Assembly (NCBI RefSeq): GCF_031846525.1
Contig: NZ_JAVRHM010000018.1
Location: 1 to 64,000, forward strand
From: Autumnicola patrickiae
GTDB lineage: Bacteria; Bacteroidota; Bacteroidia; Flavobacteriales; Flavobacteriaceae
Direction: 5' to 3'
Length of the DNA stretch: 64,000 bases
Below the pieces are notes generated by a model, which saw only the letters and a list, made by a program, of their open reading frames with translations, made no database searches and was not told the origin of the DNA. This document shows, piece by piece, positions 33,404-43,600 of the stretch (positions within the stretch are counted from its first letter, which is position 1; every line of letters starts with the position of its first letter). Position numbers and translations under genes: made by a program.

Positions 33404-34129
33404 TTATTTTGAAGCCACATAGATAGTGGCAACACCAAAAGTTTGTGGTTTATCTTCTATGTTAGTAAACCCCGTTTTCTTTAAAATATTGTTGAATGCC
33501 GCTCCATAGGGAAAACTGGCAGCGCTTTTGCTGAGATAGGAATAGGCTTCCTGATCTTTAGAAAAGATTTTTCCAACCAGGGGTAGAACCAGATTAGAAT
33601 ATAGTGTATAACCCTGTTTAAATGGGAATTTTGTTGGAACTGAAGTTTCCAGAATTACAAAAATTCCGCCGGGCCTCAAAACTCTAAAAATTTCTCTTAA
33701 ACCTTTTTCCAGGTTTTCAAAATTTCTTACTCCAAAAGCAACTGTTATTGCGTCAAAGGAATTGTCTTCAAAAGGAAGGGCTTCAGAGTCTCCTTGTATC
33801 ATTTCTATTCTTCCTTCCAGGTTTTGCTTTCGTATTTTCTTTCGTCCTACATCCAGCATACCTTCCGAAAGATCTAAACCTACAATTTTATCAGCTTCGG
33901 AATCCACCATTTTTATAGCAAGATCGCCTGTGCCAGTAGCAATATCCAGAATGCTTTTCGGCTTCCGGGATTTGACAAGAGCCACCACTTTGCGCCGCCA
34001 TTTTTCATCGGTTCCAAGGGAAATAACCCGGTTAAGTCCGTCATAGTTGCCTGATATCTTATCAAACATCTTCTCTACCTGTTTCTTTCTTAATTCAGAA
34101 CCTTTATATGGAGTAATTTTCTTACTCAT
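33404..34129 (-). CDS. ubiE: Demethylmenaquinone methyltransferase
   Basis: This 241-residue SAM-dependent enzyme performs the C-methylation that completes menaquinone. Motifs: VEKMFDKISGNYDGLNRVISLG near the N-terminus, SAM-binding ILDIATGTGDLAIKM, and FDAITVAFGVRNFENLEKGL, the UbiE/COQ5 signature, then EIFRVLRPGG. The length is typical. It is first in an operon with porT and has a -7 element close to its start. Confidence 0.95.
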   Translation of the reverse strand: MSKKITPYKGSELRKKQVEKMFDKISGNYDGLNRVISLGTDEKWRRKVVALVKSRKPKSILDIATGTGDLAIKMVDSEADKIVGLDLSEGMLDVGRKKIRKQNLEGRIEMIQGDSEALPFEDNSFDAITVAFGVRNFENLEKGLREIFRVLRPGGIFVILETSVPTKFPFKQGYTLYSNLVLPLVGKIFSKDQEAYSYLSKSAASFPYGAAFNNILKKTGFTNIEDKPQTFGVATIYVASK

Positions 34130-34143
34130 CTTTAATTTTTTTT

Positions 34144-34151
34144 CAAAGATA
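34144..34151 (-). promoter_or_regulatory. Candidate -7 element of ubiE-porT
   Basis: TATCTTTG on the minus strand, 14 bases upstream of the ubiE ATG, matches TAnnTTTG. A -33 partner is unclear. Confidence 0.4.
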
Positions 34152-34209
34152 CATGTTATGGTATAATTGTATCATTTTAAGAGAGAATTTGTTCTTAACA
34201 TTCAAAATA

Positions 34210-34238
34210 TTGAATTTCATGATAATAAGTTACCTTTG
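34210..34238 (+). promoter_or_regulatory. Promoter of trkA-trkH
   Basis: TTG (34210-34212), an 18-base spacer and TACCTTTG (34231-34238) match the Bacteroidota promoter. The position requires translation to begin at 34266, not at the upstream in-frame ATG at 34167. Confidence 0.55.
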
Positions 34239-34265
34239 TTGTTTCTTACAATTTCAAGCTGTTAT

Positions 34266-35615
34266 ATGAAAATAGTTATCGCTGGAGCGGGTGAAGTAGG
34301 ATTCCATTTGGCAAAATTACTCTCATTTGAATCTCAGGACATTACGCTTATCGACACTAGCCGGGACCATTTACAGTATGCTGATACGCATCTGGATATC
34401 AGGACTATTAAAGGTGATGCCACTTCAATTAGCATTTTAAAGGACTCACAGGTTAAATATTCCGATATGGTGATTGCAGTTACTTCAAGTGAAGCGACAA
34501 ACATTACCGTATGTGTTCTTGCGAAGCAGTTAGGCGCAAAAAGAACCATTGCCCGAATATCCAATACCGAATTTCTAGATAATAAAGAAGAAATTGGTTT
34601 TGTGAAGTTTGGTATTGACGAGTTAATCTCACCAGAGGCTCTTGCCGCAAGGGAAATAGAGCTTTTGCTAAACCAGTCGGCGTTTAATGATAGCTATGAA
34701 TTTGAAGAAGGGGCTCTGACAATGATTGGCTTAAACCTTTCAAGAAATGCACTTTTTGTAGGAAAAACTGTAAAAGAAGCTGCCGAAATTTTTCCTCAAC
34801 TTAATTTTGTGCCTATTGCAATTCAGAGAATAGGTACACAATATACATTGATTCCCAGAGGCGATACTCAGTTTAAAGACGGGGATCAGGTTTATTTTAT
34901 CACCGTCAAAAATGGCGTGGAGGAACTTTATAAACTTACCGGAAAAGTAAAACAGGAAATAAAAAATGTTATGATCCTGGGAGGAAGTAAGATTGGCCGT
35001 AAAACAGCTATGGATCTTTGTCGTAACAATTTTCATGTGAAACTCGTAGAGCACAATAAGGAAAAAGCTTATGACCTTGCCGATGAACTTCCAAATACCC
35101 TCATTATTCATGGAGACGGCAGGAATGTAGAGTTACTGGAAGAAGAGAACATTCACGATATGGATGCTTTTATTGCCGTCACAGGAAATTCGGAAACGAA
35201 TATTATGTCTTGTCTGGTGGCTAAGTCCAAGAGTGTTAAGAAAACAATTTCCCTTGTTGAAAACATGGACTATTTTCAGCTAAGCCATTCTATTGGAATA
35301 GATACACTTATTAATAAGAAGCTTTTGGCTGCAAACAACATTTTCAGGTATATTAGAAAAGGAGAAGTAGTCGCTATGACAAAACTCAATAATATGAATG
35401 CCGAATTGCTTGAGTTCATCGTGAAACCAAATTCAGAAGTATCTGATAAAAAGATAAAAGATATTGAATTTCCACGTTCAGCAATCATTGGTGGAATAAT
35501 AAGAAACGGAGAAGGAATTATTGCTTTGGGTGAGTTTCTTATTAAATCGGGAGATCGCATAGTAGTTTGCTGCCTTCCCCGTTCCATAGGTAAGGTCGAA
35601 AAATTGTTCTTGTAA
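34266..35615 (+). CDS. trkA: TrkA potassium-uptake regulatory subunit
   Basis: This 449-residue cytosolic protein gates the TrkH channel in response to nucleotides. It has two RCK modules, each with a Rossmann NAD-binding part and a TrkA_C domain: MKIVIAGAGEVGFHLAKLL at the N-terminus and KNVMILGGSKIGRKTAMDL at about residue 235, each followed by an acidic ligand residue and a conserved GDA or GDG. The frame is open from 34167, but the first 33 residues are not family-like and a promoter lies within them, so the start at 34266 is used. It overlaps trkH by one base (TAATG). Confidence 0.94.
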   Translation: MKIVIAGAGEVGFHLAKLLSFESQDITLIDTSRDHLQYADTHLDIRTIKGDATSISILKDSQVKYSDMVIAVTSSEATNITVCVLAKQLGAKRTIARISNTEFLDNKEEIGFVKFGIDELISPEALAAREIELLLNQSAFNDSYEFEEGALTMIGLNLSRNALFVGKTVKEAAEIFPQLNFVPIAIQRIGTQYTLIPRGDTQFKDGDQVYFITVKNGVEELYKLTGKVKQEIKNVMILGGSKIGRKTAMDLCRNNFHVKLVEHNKEKAYDLADELPNTLIIHGDGRNVELLEEENIHDMDAFIAVTGNSETNIMSCLVAKSKSVKKTISLVENMDYFQLSHSIGIDTLINKKLLAANNIFRYIRKGEVVAMTKLNNMNAELLEFIVKPNSEVSDKKIKDIEFPRSAIIGGIIRNGEGIIALGEFLIKSGDRIVVCCLPRSIGKVEKLFL

Positions 35616-37111
35616 TGCCAAGGTTAAATTTTCAGATTATAATGCACATCATGGGCCTTTTGCTAATCTGCAATGGAGGCTTTATGTTAACCGCGGTTCT
35701 TGTGAGCTGGTTCTATGAAGATGGTGTAACCATGGAAATTTCTATGGCTGCATTAATTACCCTCTTTATAGGAACCCTTTTAATGTTTTCTACCCGTGGG
35801 CATGATAAGAATATGAAAAAACGTGAGGGATACATTATCGTTACCTTCGGCTGGATTTTTATGGCTTTAAGCGGAACACTCCCTTACGTAATAAGCGAGT
35901 CAATTCCCAGGTTTACCAATGCCTTTTTTGAAACCATGTCGGGATATACCACTACTGGTGCTTCAATTTTAAATGATATAGAAGTAGTGCCTAAAGGAAT
36001 ACTGTTTTGGCGTAGTCTCACGCATTGGATAGGCGGTATGGGAATCATTGTTTTGGCTATTGCTATTTTGCCTCTGTTAGGAATTGGAGGAATGCAGCTC
36101 TTTGCTGCGGAAGCACCCGGCCCGAGTGCAGATAAACTGAAACCACGAATTACTGATACAGCCAAACGACTTTGGTTAATATACGTTAGTTATACAATAG
36201 CTGAAACTATCTTGCTTAAAGTGGCGGGAATGAGCCTGTTTGATGCGGCTAACCATGCTCTCAGTACCTTGTCTACAGGAGGTTTTTCTACGAAAAATGC
36301 GAGTCTGGCTTATTGGAATAATGATCCAATAATTCAGTATATCGTTATAATTTTCATGTTTCTTGCCGGGAGTAACTTTGTTTTGAGCTATTTTAGTTTT
36401 AAAGGAAAAATTCAGAAAGTGCTGCATGACGATGAGTTCAAGTGGTATTTTTATTTTATTGCATCTTTTACCTTAATTGCTTCAGTGATTATCTATTTTC
36501 AGGCCGATGTGGGGCTATCTTCTATAGATCATCCTATGGTTTGGGGAGAGGCCGAGAGCGCTTTCAGACATTCTCTTTTTCAGGTTTTGGCTATTATTAC
36601 CACAACAGGTTTCGTCTCTGCCGATTATACTATGTGGACGCCATTTCTCACCATTCTATTTTTTGGTTTATTCTTTCTGGGGGGCTCTGCCGGTTCTACC
36701 GCGGGTGGTGTTAAGGTAATGCGGCATATTATTATGATAAAGAACGGCGTCATTGAATTTAAAAGAACCTTACATCCAAATGCTATTCTTCCGGTCCGCT
36801 TCAATAAGAAATCTATTAGTAAGGAAATTGTATTCAACATTCTAGGATTTTTTATCCTCTACATGCTTTCTTTTATAATAGGCGCAGTTGTTCTGGCTTC
36901 CCTGGATCTGGACTTTGAAACTGCAATTGGAGGTGCAGCTTCTTCCTTGGGAAATATTGGCCCCGCCTTTGGTGGCCTAAGTCCTGTAAACAATTTTGAT
37001 ATGCTGCCTGACTTTGGAAAGTGGTGGTGTGCTTTCTTAATGCTGATAGGTAGGCTTGAACTTTTTACAGTTCTTATAATTCTCACTCCTTTTTTCTGGA
37101 GAAACAGGTAA
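35615..37111 (+). CDS. trkH: TrkH potassium channel subunit
   Basis: This 498-residue inner-membrane protein imports K+ together with TrkA. It contains four M1-P-M2 repeats; filter loops are visible as SGYTTTGASIL, STGGFSTKNA, ITTTGFVSADY and SSLGNIGPAFGG, each with the central glycine needed for potassium selectivity. About ten hydrophobic segments are present and the C-terminus is LTPFFWRNR, as in the family. It is translationally coupled to trkA. Confidence 0.95.
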   Translation: MPRLNFQIIMHIMGLLLICNGGFMLTAVLVSWFYEDGVTMEISMAALITLFIGTLLMFSTRGHDKNMKKREGYIIVTFGWIFMALSGTLPYVISESIPRFTNAFFETMSGYTTTGASILNDIEVVPKGILFWRSLTHWIGGMGIIVLAIAILPLLGIGGMQLFAAEAPGPSADKLKPRITDTAKRLWLIYVSYTIAETILLKVAGMSLFDAANHALSTLSTGGFSTKNASLAYWNNDPIIQYIVIIFMFLAGSNFVLSYFSFKGKIQKVLHDDEFKWYFYFIASFTLIASVIIYFQADVGLSSIDHPMVWGEAESAFRHSLFQVLAIITTTGFVSADYTMWTPFLTILFFGLFFLGGSAGSTAGGVKVMRHIIMIKNGVIEFKRTLHPNAILPVRFNKKSISKEIVFNILGFFILYMLSFIIGAVVLASLDLDFETAIGGAASSLGNIGPAFGGLSPVNNFDMLPDFGKWWCAFLMLIGRLELFTVLIILTPFFWRNR

Positions 37112-37481
37112 ATGTTGAGTTAAAAAGTTAAAGAGTTAAAGAGTGAAAAGATCTAAAAAAGATTTTGCAGGACTAACAGGGACTAACCGGACACTACCGA
37201 AATGCCTTTGTCAGCCACAGCTGATAAAGTCTGAAGGGTAAAAAACTCCTTCTAATAATCATCATCCTAATCCCAAAACGTTTTTTAATAAGGTTTTTTT
37301 GACTAGGGGGACTATCTGCGCCACACTTTAGCCGCTCCTGTCCTTCATTCGGATGTTTTATTAGAAGCCGATATTGGCCATTTTTCGGGCATTGCCTTAA
37401 AATTATCTGCAAGGTTTATGAACCGTGCAGGAGGAGGTGAACTGAATGTCTGTTCAATAGCGTCTAATCAGAAAAATGAAT
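37112..37481. other. Intergenic region with one repeat copy and short tandem repeats
   Basis: GTTAAA(A/G)A words repeat at about 37120-37150. A copy of the intergenic repeat lies at 37367-37402. No gene is supported; a 72-codon minus-strand frame at 37194-37412 has no family resemblance. Confidence 0.5.
37367..37402. repeat. Degenerate copy of the GATAATTGCC repeat
   Basis: GCCGATATTGGCCATTTTTC followed by GGGCATTGCCTTAAAATTATC keeps the left arm and a CATT/AAAAT right half of the dispersed repeat, between the convergent trkH and aminotransferase genes. Confidence 0.5.
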
Positions 37482-37521
37482 AAAAAAACCTCACAGATCC
37501 CGGAGGACTACTGTGAGGTTT
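37482..37521 (-). terminator. Terminator of the desaturase-aminotransferase operon
   Basis: AAACCTCACAG (37486-37496) pairs perfectly with CTGTGAGGTTT (37511-37521); the A7 run at its left forms the minus-strand U tract. It lies 28 bases past the aminotransferase stop. Confidence 0.85.
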
Positions 37522-37549
37522 AAATTTTGAAACATCAAAATCTTGATTT

Positions 37550-38743
37550 CTATGCTTCAGAAACAGCAACTTTTATTCTTTTTAAAGCTTCTTCAATCTG
37601 GGACTCGCTTGCAGCATAAGAAATTCTTATACAATCTGGATTACCAAATGCATCTCCGGTAACTGTAGCTACAAGGGCTTCTTCTAGCAGAAACATAGAG
37701 AAGTCTGTTGCGTTCTCTATTTTATGTCCTTTAAGGGTTTTTCCGAAGAATTCAGAAACATTAGGAAAAACATAGAAAGCACCTTCCGGTTCTGTTGTAA
37801 CAAAACCTTCTATATCATTTAGTAAATCTATTATAAGTTTTCGCCTCTTTTTAAAGGTGTCCACCATGTGGCTTATCTTGCTCACAGGAGCTTCAAGAGC
37901 AGTAATTACGGCTCTTTGTGCTATACAGTTTGCTCCGCTGGTGATCTGTCCCTGGATTTTGTTGCACGCACGGGCAATCCATGCAGGAGCACCAATGTAT
38001 CCAATACGCCAGCCAGTCATGGCAAAGGCTTTAGAAACACCGTTAACGGTGATAACGCGCTCATACATATCCTCAAACTGAGCCATAGATGCATGTCCAC
38101 CTACAAAATTAATATGTTCGTAAATTTCATCACTTAAAATTAGAATATCAGGGTGTTTAGCCAATACATCTGCTAAAGCTCTAAGCTCTTCTTTGCTGTA
38201 AACCATTCCACTTGGATTACAGGGAGAGCTGTACCAAATCATCTTAGTTTTTGGTGTAATTGCTTTTTCAAGTTGCTCCGGAGTCATTTTAAAATTGGTT
38301 TCTACAGATGTGGGAACCTCAACCGGAACACCATCTGCCAGCTTCACTATTTCAGCATAGCTAACCCAATAAGGGCAGGGTAAGATCACTTCGTCTCCTT
38401 CGTTTAAAAGCACCATTGCAACATTAGCAAGCGATTGCTTGGCTCCTGTAGAAACGACAATTTGAGAGTGGTTATAAGTTAAATCATTGTCTCTCTTAAA
38501 CTTGGTAATAATGGCATCTTTTAGTTCAGCATAACCATCTACGGGAGAATAGGAATTGTAATTATCATTAATTGCCTGAATGGCAGCATCTTTAATGAAA
38601 TCGGGAGTATTAAAATCGGGTTCCCCTAAACTTAATCCTATAATGTCCTTTCCTTCAGCTTTTAGTTCACGCGCTTTTGCCGCCATTGCCAAAGTTTGGG
38701 ACGTTGCTAAATTGTTAATCCTGTTTGATAATTTTTCTTGCAT
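37550..38743 (-). CDS. PLP-dependent class I aminotransferase (aspartate/prephenate type)
   Basis: This 397-residue fold-type I enzyme resembles bacterial aspartate aminotransferases of subgroup I-beta. Features: GLSLGEPDFNTPDF near residue 38, NYNSYSPVDGYAELKDAI, SSPCNPSGMVYS with the carboxylate-contacting Asn, LSDEIYEHI and the Schiff-base lysine in VNGVSKAFAMTGWRIGY. It probably makes aspartate and may also accept prephenate. It follows the desaturase by 23 bases on the same strand and shares its promoter. Confidence 0.92.
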   Translation of the reverse strand: MQEKLSNRINNLATSQTLAMAAKARELKAEGKDIIGLSLGEPDFNTPDFIKDAAIQAINDNYNSYSPVDGYAELKDAIITKFKRDNDLTYNHSQIVVSTGAKQSLANVAMVLLNEGDEVILPCPYWVSYAEIVKLADGVPVEVPTSVETNFKMTPEQLEKAITPKTKMIWYSSPCNPSGMVYSKEELRALADVLAKHPDILILSDEIYEHINFVGGHASMAQFEDMYERVITVNGVSKAFAMTGWRIGYIGAPAWIARACNKIQGQITSGANCIAQRAVITALEAPVSKISHMVDTFKKRRKLIIDLLNDIEGFVTTEPEGAFYVFPNVSEFFGKTLKGHKIENATDFSMFLLEEALVATVTGDAFGNPDCIRISYAASESQIEEALKRIKVAVSEA

Positions 38744-38766
38744 TTTAGTTGATTAAAAAAGGTTGT

Positions 38767-39876
38767 TTAACTTGAAATTGCAGGTTTTGAACCCATCTCT
38801 TTTAAAAATTGAAAATGGGCTTTTATAGCTGCGCGTGTGGTTTTGTATTCGTTGTAAGGCAGGTTGCACTCCTGTGCGGTTTGCTTTACAATCTTGGAAA
38901 TATTAGAATAGTGAATATGACTGATGTTGGGGAAAATATGGTGTTCTACCTGATGGTTCAGTCCGCCGGTAAACCAGTTTACAATTCTGTTTTTAGTAGA
39001 AAAGTTTACAGTAGTGAATAACTGGTGTATTGCCCAGGTATTTTTCATAGATCCTGTATCGTCTGGTAGTGGCATATCTGTTTGCTTTACTACATGGGCA
39101 AGTTGGAACACTACGCTCAAAATAAGTCCTGCGGTATAATGCATCACAAAAAAGCCAATAAGAATCTTCCACCAGGCTACAGATAAGAAGAGCATGGGAA
39201 TAACGATCCATATCGCTACATAAATTAGTTTTGTAATAGCAATTATGCTCCATTGTGTTACCGGATTTGGCAATTTTCCGTAGGATAATTTTTTCTTTAA
39301 ATATCTTTTAGTCTGTTTAAAATCTGTGGTTAGTGCCCAGTTAAAAGTCAGTAATCCATAGAGAAAAACAGAATAATAATGCTGAAATCTGTGTATTTTA
39401 AGCCAGGGGGCATGTGCTGAAAATCGAATAATTCTTCCGGCATCCAGGTCTTCATCATGGCCGTGGATATTTGTATAGGTGTGGTGCAGGACGTTGTGCT
39501 GAACCTGCCAGTTGTACACATTCCCTGCAAGAACATATATGGTGCCTCCCATAAATTTATTTACCCAATTTTTTGAAGAATAAGACCCGTGGTTACCATC
39601 GTGCATGATATTCATCCCAACACCGGCCATTCCGGCCCCCATTACGACTGTTAAAAGCAACATCCACCATTGGGAGATATCGAGGGTGAGGATGAGGAAG
39701 TATGGTGTCAGGAATAATGAAAACATTACTATAGCCTTAATGTGAAGCTTCCAGTTACCTGTTTTTTTAAGATCATTTTCTTTGAAGTAGGAATTTACCC
39801 GCTTATTAAGAGTCCTGAAGAATTTTGCCGAATCGACCCTTGAAAATCGAATATTAGTATTTTGGGTAGTTTCCAT
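38767..39876 (-). CDS. Membrane fatty-acid (acyl) desaturase, front-end type
   Basis: This 369-residue di-iron membrane enzyme introduces a double bond into acyl chains. Three histidine boxes are present: HDGNHGS, HNVLHH, and HQVEHHIFPN, where Q replaces the first H of the third box in the manner of delta-5/delta-6 front-end desaturases; no cytochrome b5 domain is fused. Several transmembrane helices lie between boxes. The in-frame start at 39951 would add 25 unrelated residues and lies upstream of the -7 element at 39895; 39876 is chosen. The product likely adjusts membrane fluidity; regioselectivity is unknown. Confidence 0.9.
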   Translation of the reverse strand: METTQNTNIRFSRVDSAKFFRTLNKRVNSYFKENDLKKTGNWKLHIKAIVMFSLFLTPYFLILTLDISQWWMLLLTVVMGAGMAGVGMNIMHDGNHGSYSSKNWVNKFMGGTIYVLAGNVYNWQVQHNVLHHTYTNIHGHDEDLDAGRIIRFSAHAPWLKIHRFQHYYSVFLYGLLTFNWALTTDFKQTKRYLKKKLSYGKLPNPVTQWSIIAITKLIYVAIWIVIPMLFLSVAWWKILIGFFVMHYTAGLILSVVFQLAHVVKQTDMPLPDDTGSMKNTWAIHQLFTTVNFSTKNRIVNWFTGGLNHQVEHHIFPNISHIHYSNISKIVKQTAQECNLPYNEYKTTRAAIKAHFQFLKEMGSKPAISS

Positions 39877-39894
39877 TGCTTGTGCTTTAATGTT

Positions 39895-39902
39895 CAAAGG
39901 TA
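39895..39902 (-). promoter_or_regulatory. Candidate -7 element of the desaturase operon
   Basis: TACCTTTG on the minus strand, 18 bases upstream of the chosen desaturase start, matches TAnnTTTG and argues against the upstream in-frame start. Confidence 0.45.
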
Positions 39903-39956
39903 AAATATTAAATAGTGTGAATGAATTAAAAGTGCAACTTTTAGGCCGCAAATTGC

Positions 39957-39964
39957 TACTTTTG
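39957..39964 (+). promoter_or_regulatory. Candidate -7 element of rsmG
   Basis: TACTTTTG lies 16 bases before the TTG start of rsmG, so the mRNA leader would be about ten bases. It diverges from the desaturase promoter 55 bases away. Confidence 0.45.
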
Positions 39965-39980
39965 CCAAAAAGTAAAAAAA

Positions 39981-40610
39981 TTGGAACTAATACTTAAATA
40001 TTTTCCCGATTTATCTGAAGATCAACAAACAAAATTCAGAAAACTTGAAGAACTTTATAAGGACTGGAACCTTAAAATTAATGTAGTAAGTCGCAAAGAT
40101 ATAGATGAGCTTTATCTAAGACATGTACTACATTCTTTAGGTATAGCTAAGGTGCAACAATTTAATGCAGATACTAAAATCCTGGATGTTGGGACGGGAG
40201 GAGGATTTCCCGGCATACCGCTGGCAATACTTTTTCCTGAAGCCCAGTTTCATCTCGTGGATTCTATCGGAAAAAAAATAAAAGTGGTAGAAGAGGTTTC
40301 TGAAGGTCTGCAGCTTCAAAACGTAAAAACCACCAATGCGAGGGTAGAAGAGATAAAAGGCCAATTCGACTTTATCGTGAGTAGGGCAGTGGCTGCCATG
40401 CCTACTTTTGTTCACTGGACAAAAGGTAAAATTGCTAAAAAAAGTAATCACGAACTTAAAAACGGAATTCTTTATCTTAAAGGCGGCGATCTTTCTGAAG
40501 AACTTAAAGATTATCAAACCGCAAAGATTTACAATCTCACAAATTATTTCGAAGAAGATTTCTATGAAACGAAAAAAGTGGTACACCTTCCGATAAAATA
40601 TAAAGGCTGA
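39981..40610 (+). CDS. rsmG: 16S rRNA (guanine-527-N7)-methyltransferase
   Basis: This 209-residue SAM-dependent enzyme methylates G527 of 16S rRNA. Motifs: LYKDWNLKINVVSRKD near residue 28, LRHVLHSLGIAKV, SAM-binding ILDVGTGGGFPGIPLAILFP and FDFIVSRAVAAMPTF. The start is a TTG; no in-frame ATG precedes it and the N-terminus (LILKYFPDLSEDQ) fits the family. The stop TGA is already part of the palindromic repeat at 40609. Confidence 0.94.
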   Translation: MELILKYFPDLSEDQQTKFRKLEELYKDWNLKINVVSRKDIDELYLRHVLHSLGIAKVQQFNADTKILDVGTGGGFPGIPLAILFPEAQFHLVDSIGKKIKVVEEVSEGLQLQNVKTTNARVEEIKGQFDFIVSRAVAAMPTFVHWTKGKIAKKSNHELKNGILYLKGGDLSEELKDYQTAKIYNLTNYFEEDFYETKKVVHLPIKYKG

Positions 40611-40650
40611 TAATTGCCATTTTAGAGGCACCTCCAAAAAGACAATTTTC
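40609..40650. repeat. Palindromic repeat/terminator between rsmG and giant gene 1
   Basis: GATAATTGCCATTTTAGAGG (40609-40628) and its near-inverse CCTCCAAAAAGACAATTTTC (40631-40650) form a 20-bp hairpin with a two-base loop, followed by a T run. It stands between convergent genes, so it can terminate both; it is a full copy of the dispersed family. Confidence 0.75.
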
Positions 40651-40674
40651 GATCTTTTTTATCTCGGGAACAAC

Positions 40675-43600
40675 TTATTTATCTACAATGATTTTTTTGT
40701 TGTATATATTTTCAGCAGTATGGACCTTCACCACATAAACAGAAGTGCTAACAGGCCGCATTAAAGTGAGATAGACCTCTTTTTCTGTGGTAGCTTCAGT
40801 AAAAGTCTCAAGTTGTTGTCCATTGAGGGTGAAAATCCGTACCTCAAGGATTTGTTGGGCACCGGGATTATGAATTACCAGTTGCTTCTCGTCCATTAGA
40901 TACTCTACAGAAATTGTAGATGAATTTTCACCATTTTCATCCTCCGGATTTTCTTTTGGATTTTCAGAGTCTGGATTTTCTGCTTCTTCAGGAGTCTCAC
41001 CATTACCGGGAATTGGCTCTTCGGGAGATTCACCTGGATTTTGTCCTTCCTCAGGAAGCTCTTCTTCAGGATTTTCTTCTTCTGGAATTTCAGGTTTTTG
41101 AAACACTACTTCAAAACGTTCGTAATAATCCCCCGGTTCAATTTGTAAAACAAATTCAGAATTTCTAAGATCGTGATAAGTTTCTGTAGATTTATCCCTG
41201 ATGTAAATTTCCACACTTTCAGAAATATTCTCCAGTTCATCAATTAAGATTTTGAATTCTCCCTGCTTTTCGATCCGCAACCCTATTGGCAGTACCTGCT
41301 CGGGATTAACATGGCCTACTCCCTGGATTACATATTCCCAGCCATCAATAAGCCAGAACATGTCTTCAAGATTATAATCGTTAAGCAGTGCATCGTAACC
41401 TAAATCAAATCCGTTAGAGGTATTTTTGTCGACTCCAAGAAGTATTTGCCTATGGTATCCCAAGGGAGATTGGAAATTTAATCTGATTCGGGACTTATTT
41501 TCTTCAGTTTCTGCTGATTTCTCTCTTATTTCCGGCTTAAGGAACTGTGAATTGGAACCTTCTTTTCTAAATCGTCTTTGATTATTTTTGAATCTTACAA
41601 CCCCACCACTTCCCGAAAGTTCACCACCTACGGAGGAATTTATTTCGGTATTAATAAAAAAGCCCTGCCCTACAGGAATAAAATCTCCCGGTCTTCGGGT
41701 ACTTCTGTCTCCTGTGGCATCAATACGCTCATCTGTAGCTATTGCTGCCACGGCACCCACCAGGTTAAGTACGGCATAACCTCCTACATATTCAGATAAA
41801 ACATGGGTTTTTCCGGAGAAATGATCCCAGAAATATAAGGCGCCGTTAAAGGCGTTTTTATCATTTCTCCCACCATTGATATCTTTCAGGTTGTCTAGAA
41901 AGAATTCACTCACGCTCAAAGCAGAAGGGTAGGGGTTTCCTATCAGATAATTTTGATTACTTCCTATAGACAGGGAAATTGTGCCATTATTGGGTTTGCC
42001 TTTAAATACATAATTCTGTAAAGTGGTAAGATTGGCTTCACCTGAAGTTCCCTTCATGGTATAACCCTCACCAACTTTCAGAAATGCATTACTACCTATT
42101 TGCTCCCACGCACTATAGGCATCTGCTGTACGGGCACGGAAAGCATTGATCCAGTAATTACTGACTTTACGCGGACTGGCGTAAGCTCCATCGGCATGAG
42201 TATGTGGATTGCCAAAATTTATTGTTTGTCCAAAAGATCCGGTTGGAGAACCATCCAGCATGATTTCGGCAACGGTATAACCCGAATTATTTGCGTCACC
42301 CTGTGGTACAACAGGAGAACTCCAGTAGTTATAGTTGTAACTGCTGGCAGTCCCTTGTTGCTCCCGTTCAATATAACCGCTGCTCGTTGGTGCAAGAATA
42401 CTGCCTTCACTCTGGATAAGTTGAGATTCCCCGTTAAGGTCTATTATCCCGTTTAGTTCCAGATAGTGACTAATTGTTAATCCGTTTCCTGTAGTATTGT
42501 TTACAGAACCCTGCATGTCCAGCGTACTGTTTTCCCGTTGTGGTGTTCCTTCTTTAGAAATTAATCCAAGCAAATGTATATCCTGTAAATCGGAATTTAT
42601 TTGGTGTGAAATTTCTGCAATGTTCCAGTTAATAAAGTTTCCGTTTATTCCTTTACTGTTAGGCGGATCCCAAACATCTGGTCGTGCCCAAGTTATATCA
42701 GATCTCCAGGCACCGTCTTGTACTGAATAATATGGAAGCGGTGCAGAATTCTCCTGTTCGGTGGTAATGTTTCTTAGTCGCCCATCTACGCGGTTCGTTG
42801 CCCGGTCTGTTGTAAAACCATTTTCGATTTCCTCCACCACTAAATGATAGTAGCCTGAAAGTTCGCTCCAGGCAAGTTCTCCCGGAACATCAATTGGCAG
42901 AACCTGTCCTCTGGTGTTTGTTCCGTTTAATTCCAGCCGCTGATTCATCATAAACCTTAGCTGTTCTTCTGTAAGGGCGCTTTTCCATAGGCGTACTTCT
43001 TCTATAGAACCTTTGTAATAATTCTTCGGAATATCAGGATCATCAGGATTGTGCATCGCCCCAATGAGGAAAGGAACATCCAGGTCTATAGGATTTGTGG
43101 CTGTACGATTTCCTACCGGAATCCCATCAACATAAAGAGTGACTTTTGAATTTTGATAAATAACTGCTAAATGGTACCAGCGGTCTGTATTAATTTTGTG
43201 CGAAGTGGAAACAGCATTCCCTGCCCATCTAAAGGTGGGTGCGCCGTTGTTTATAATTAAATCAAACCCTCCTGAAGGCAAATTGTTGGCGTTCCTTTTG
43301 GACATTATAGTTCGCGTGCCCTGAATAGATTTTGGCAATATCCATGCTTCAATAGTGAATGCGCCCGAGCTTAAACTGTAATTTTTACCAAAATCAATAT
43401 AATCATCAACTCCATCAAAATCCAATGTACTGCAGTCATTTTCAAGTTTAATTTCAACTTCATCATATCTTGCGCAGGAACCATCTTCGTGGGTAATTGT
43501 CCATCTAAGGATATATGTTCCGGCAGTACCTGAAAAACCTGAGGCAGGATTTGAAGGATCTTCGATCACGCCCGCATCACCAGATGCTATACTCCAGGTT

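Noticed and set aside
32695..33438. Longer porT start at 33438
   Set aside because: The 13 extra residues lie in the ubiE coding sequence and precede a clear signal peptide that begins at 33399.
37194..37412. 72-codon minus-strand ORF after trkH
   Set aside because: It overlaps a copy of the intergenic repeat and shows no protein-like pattern.
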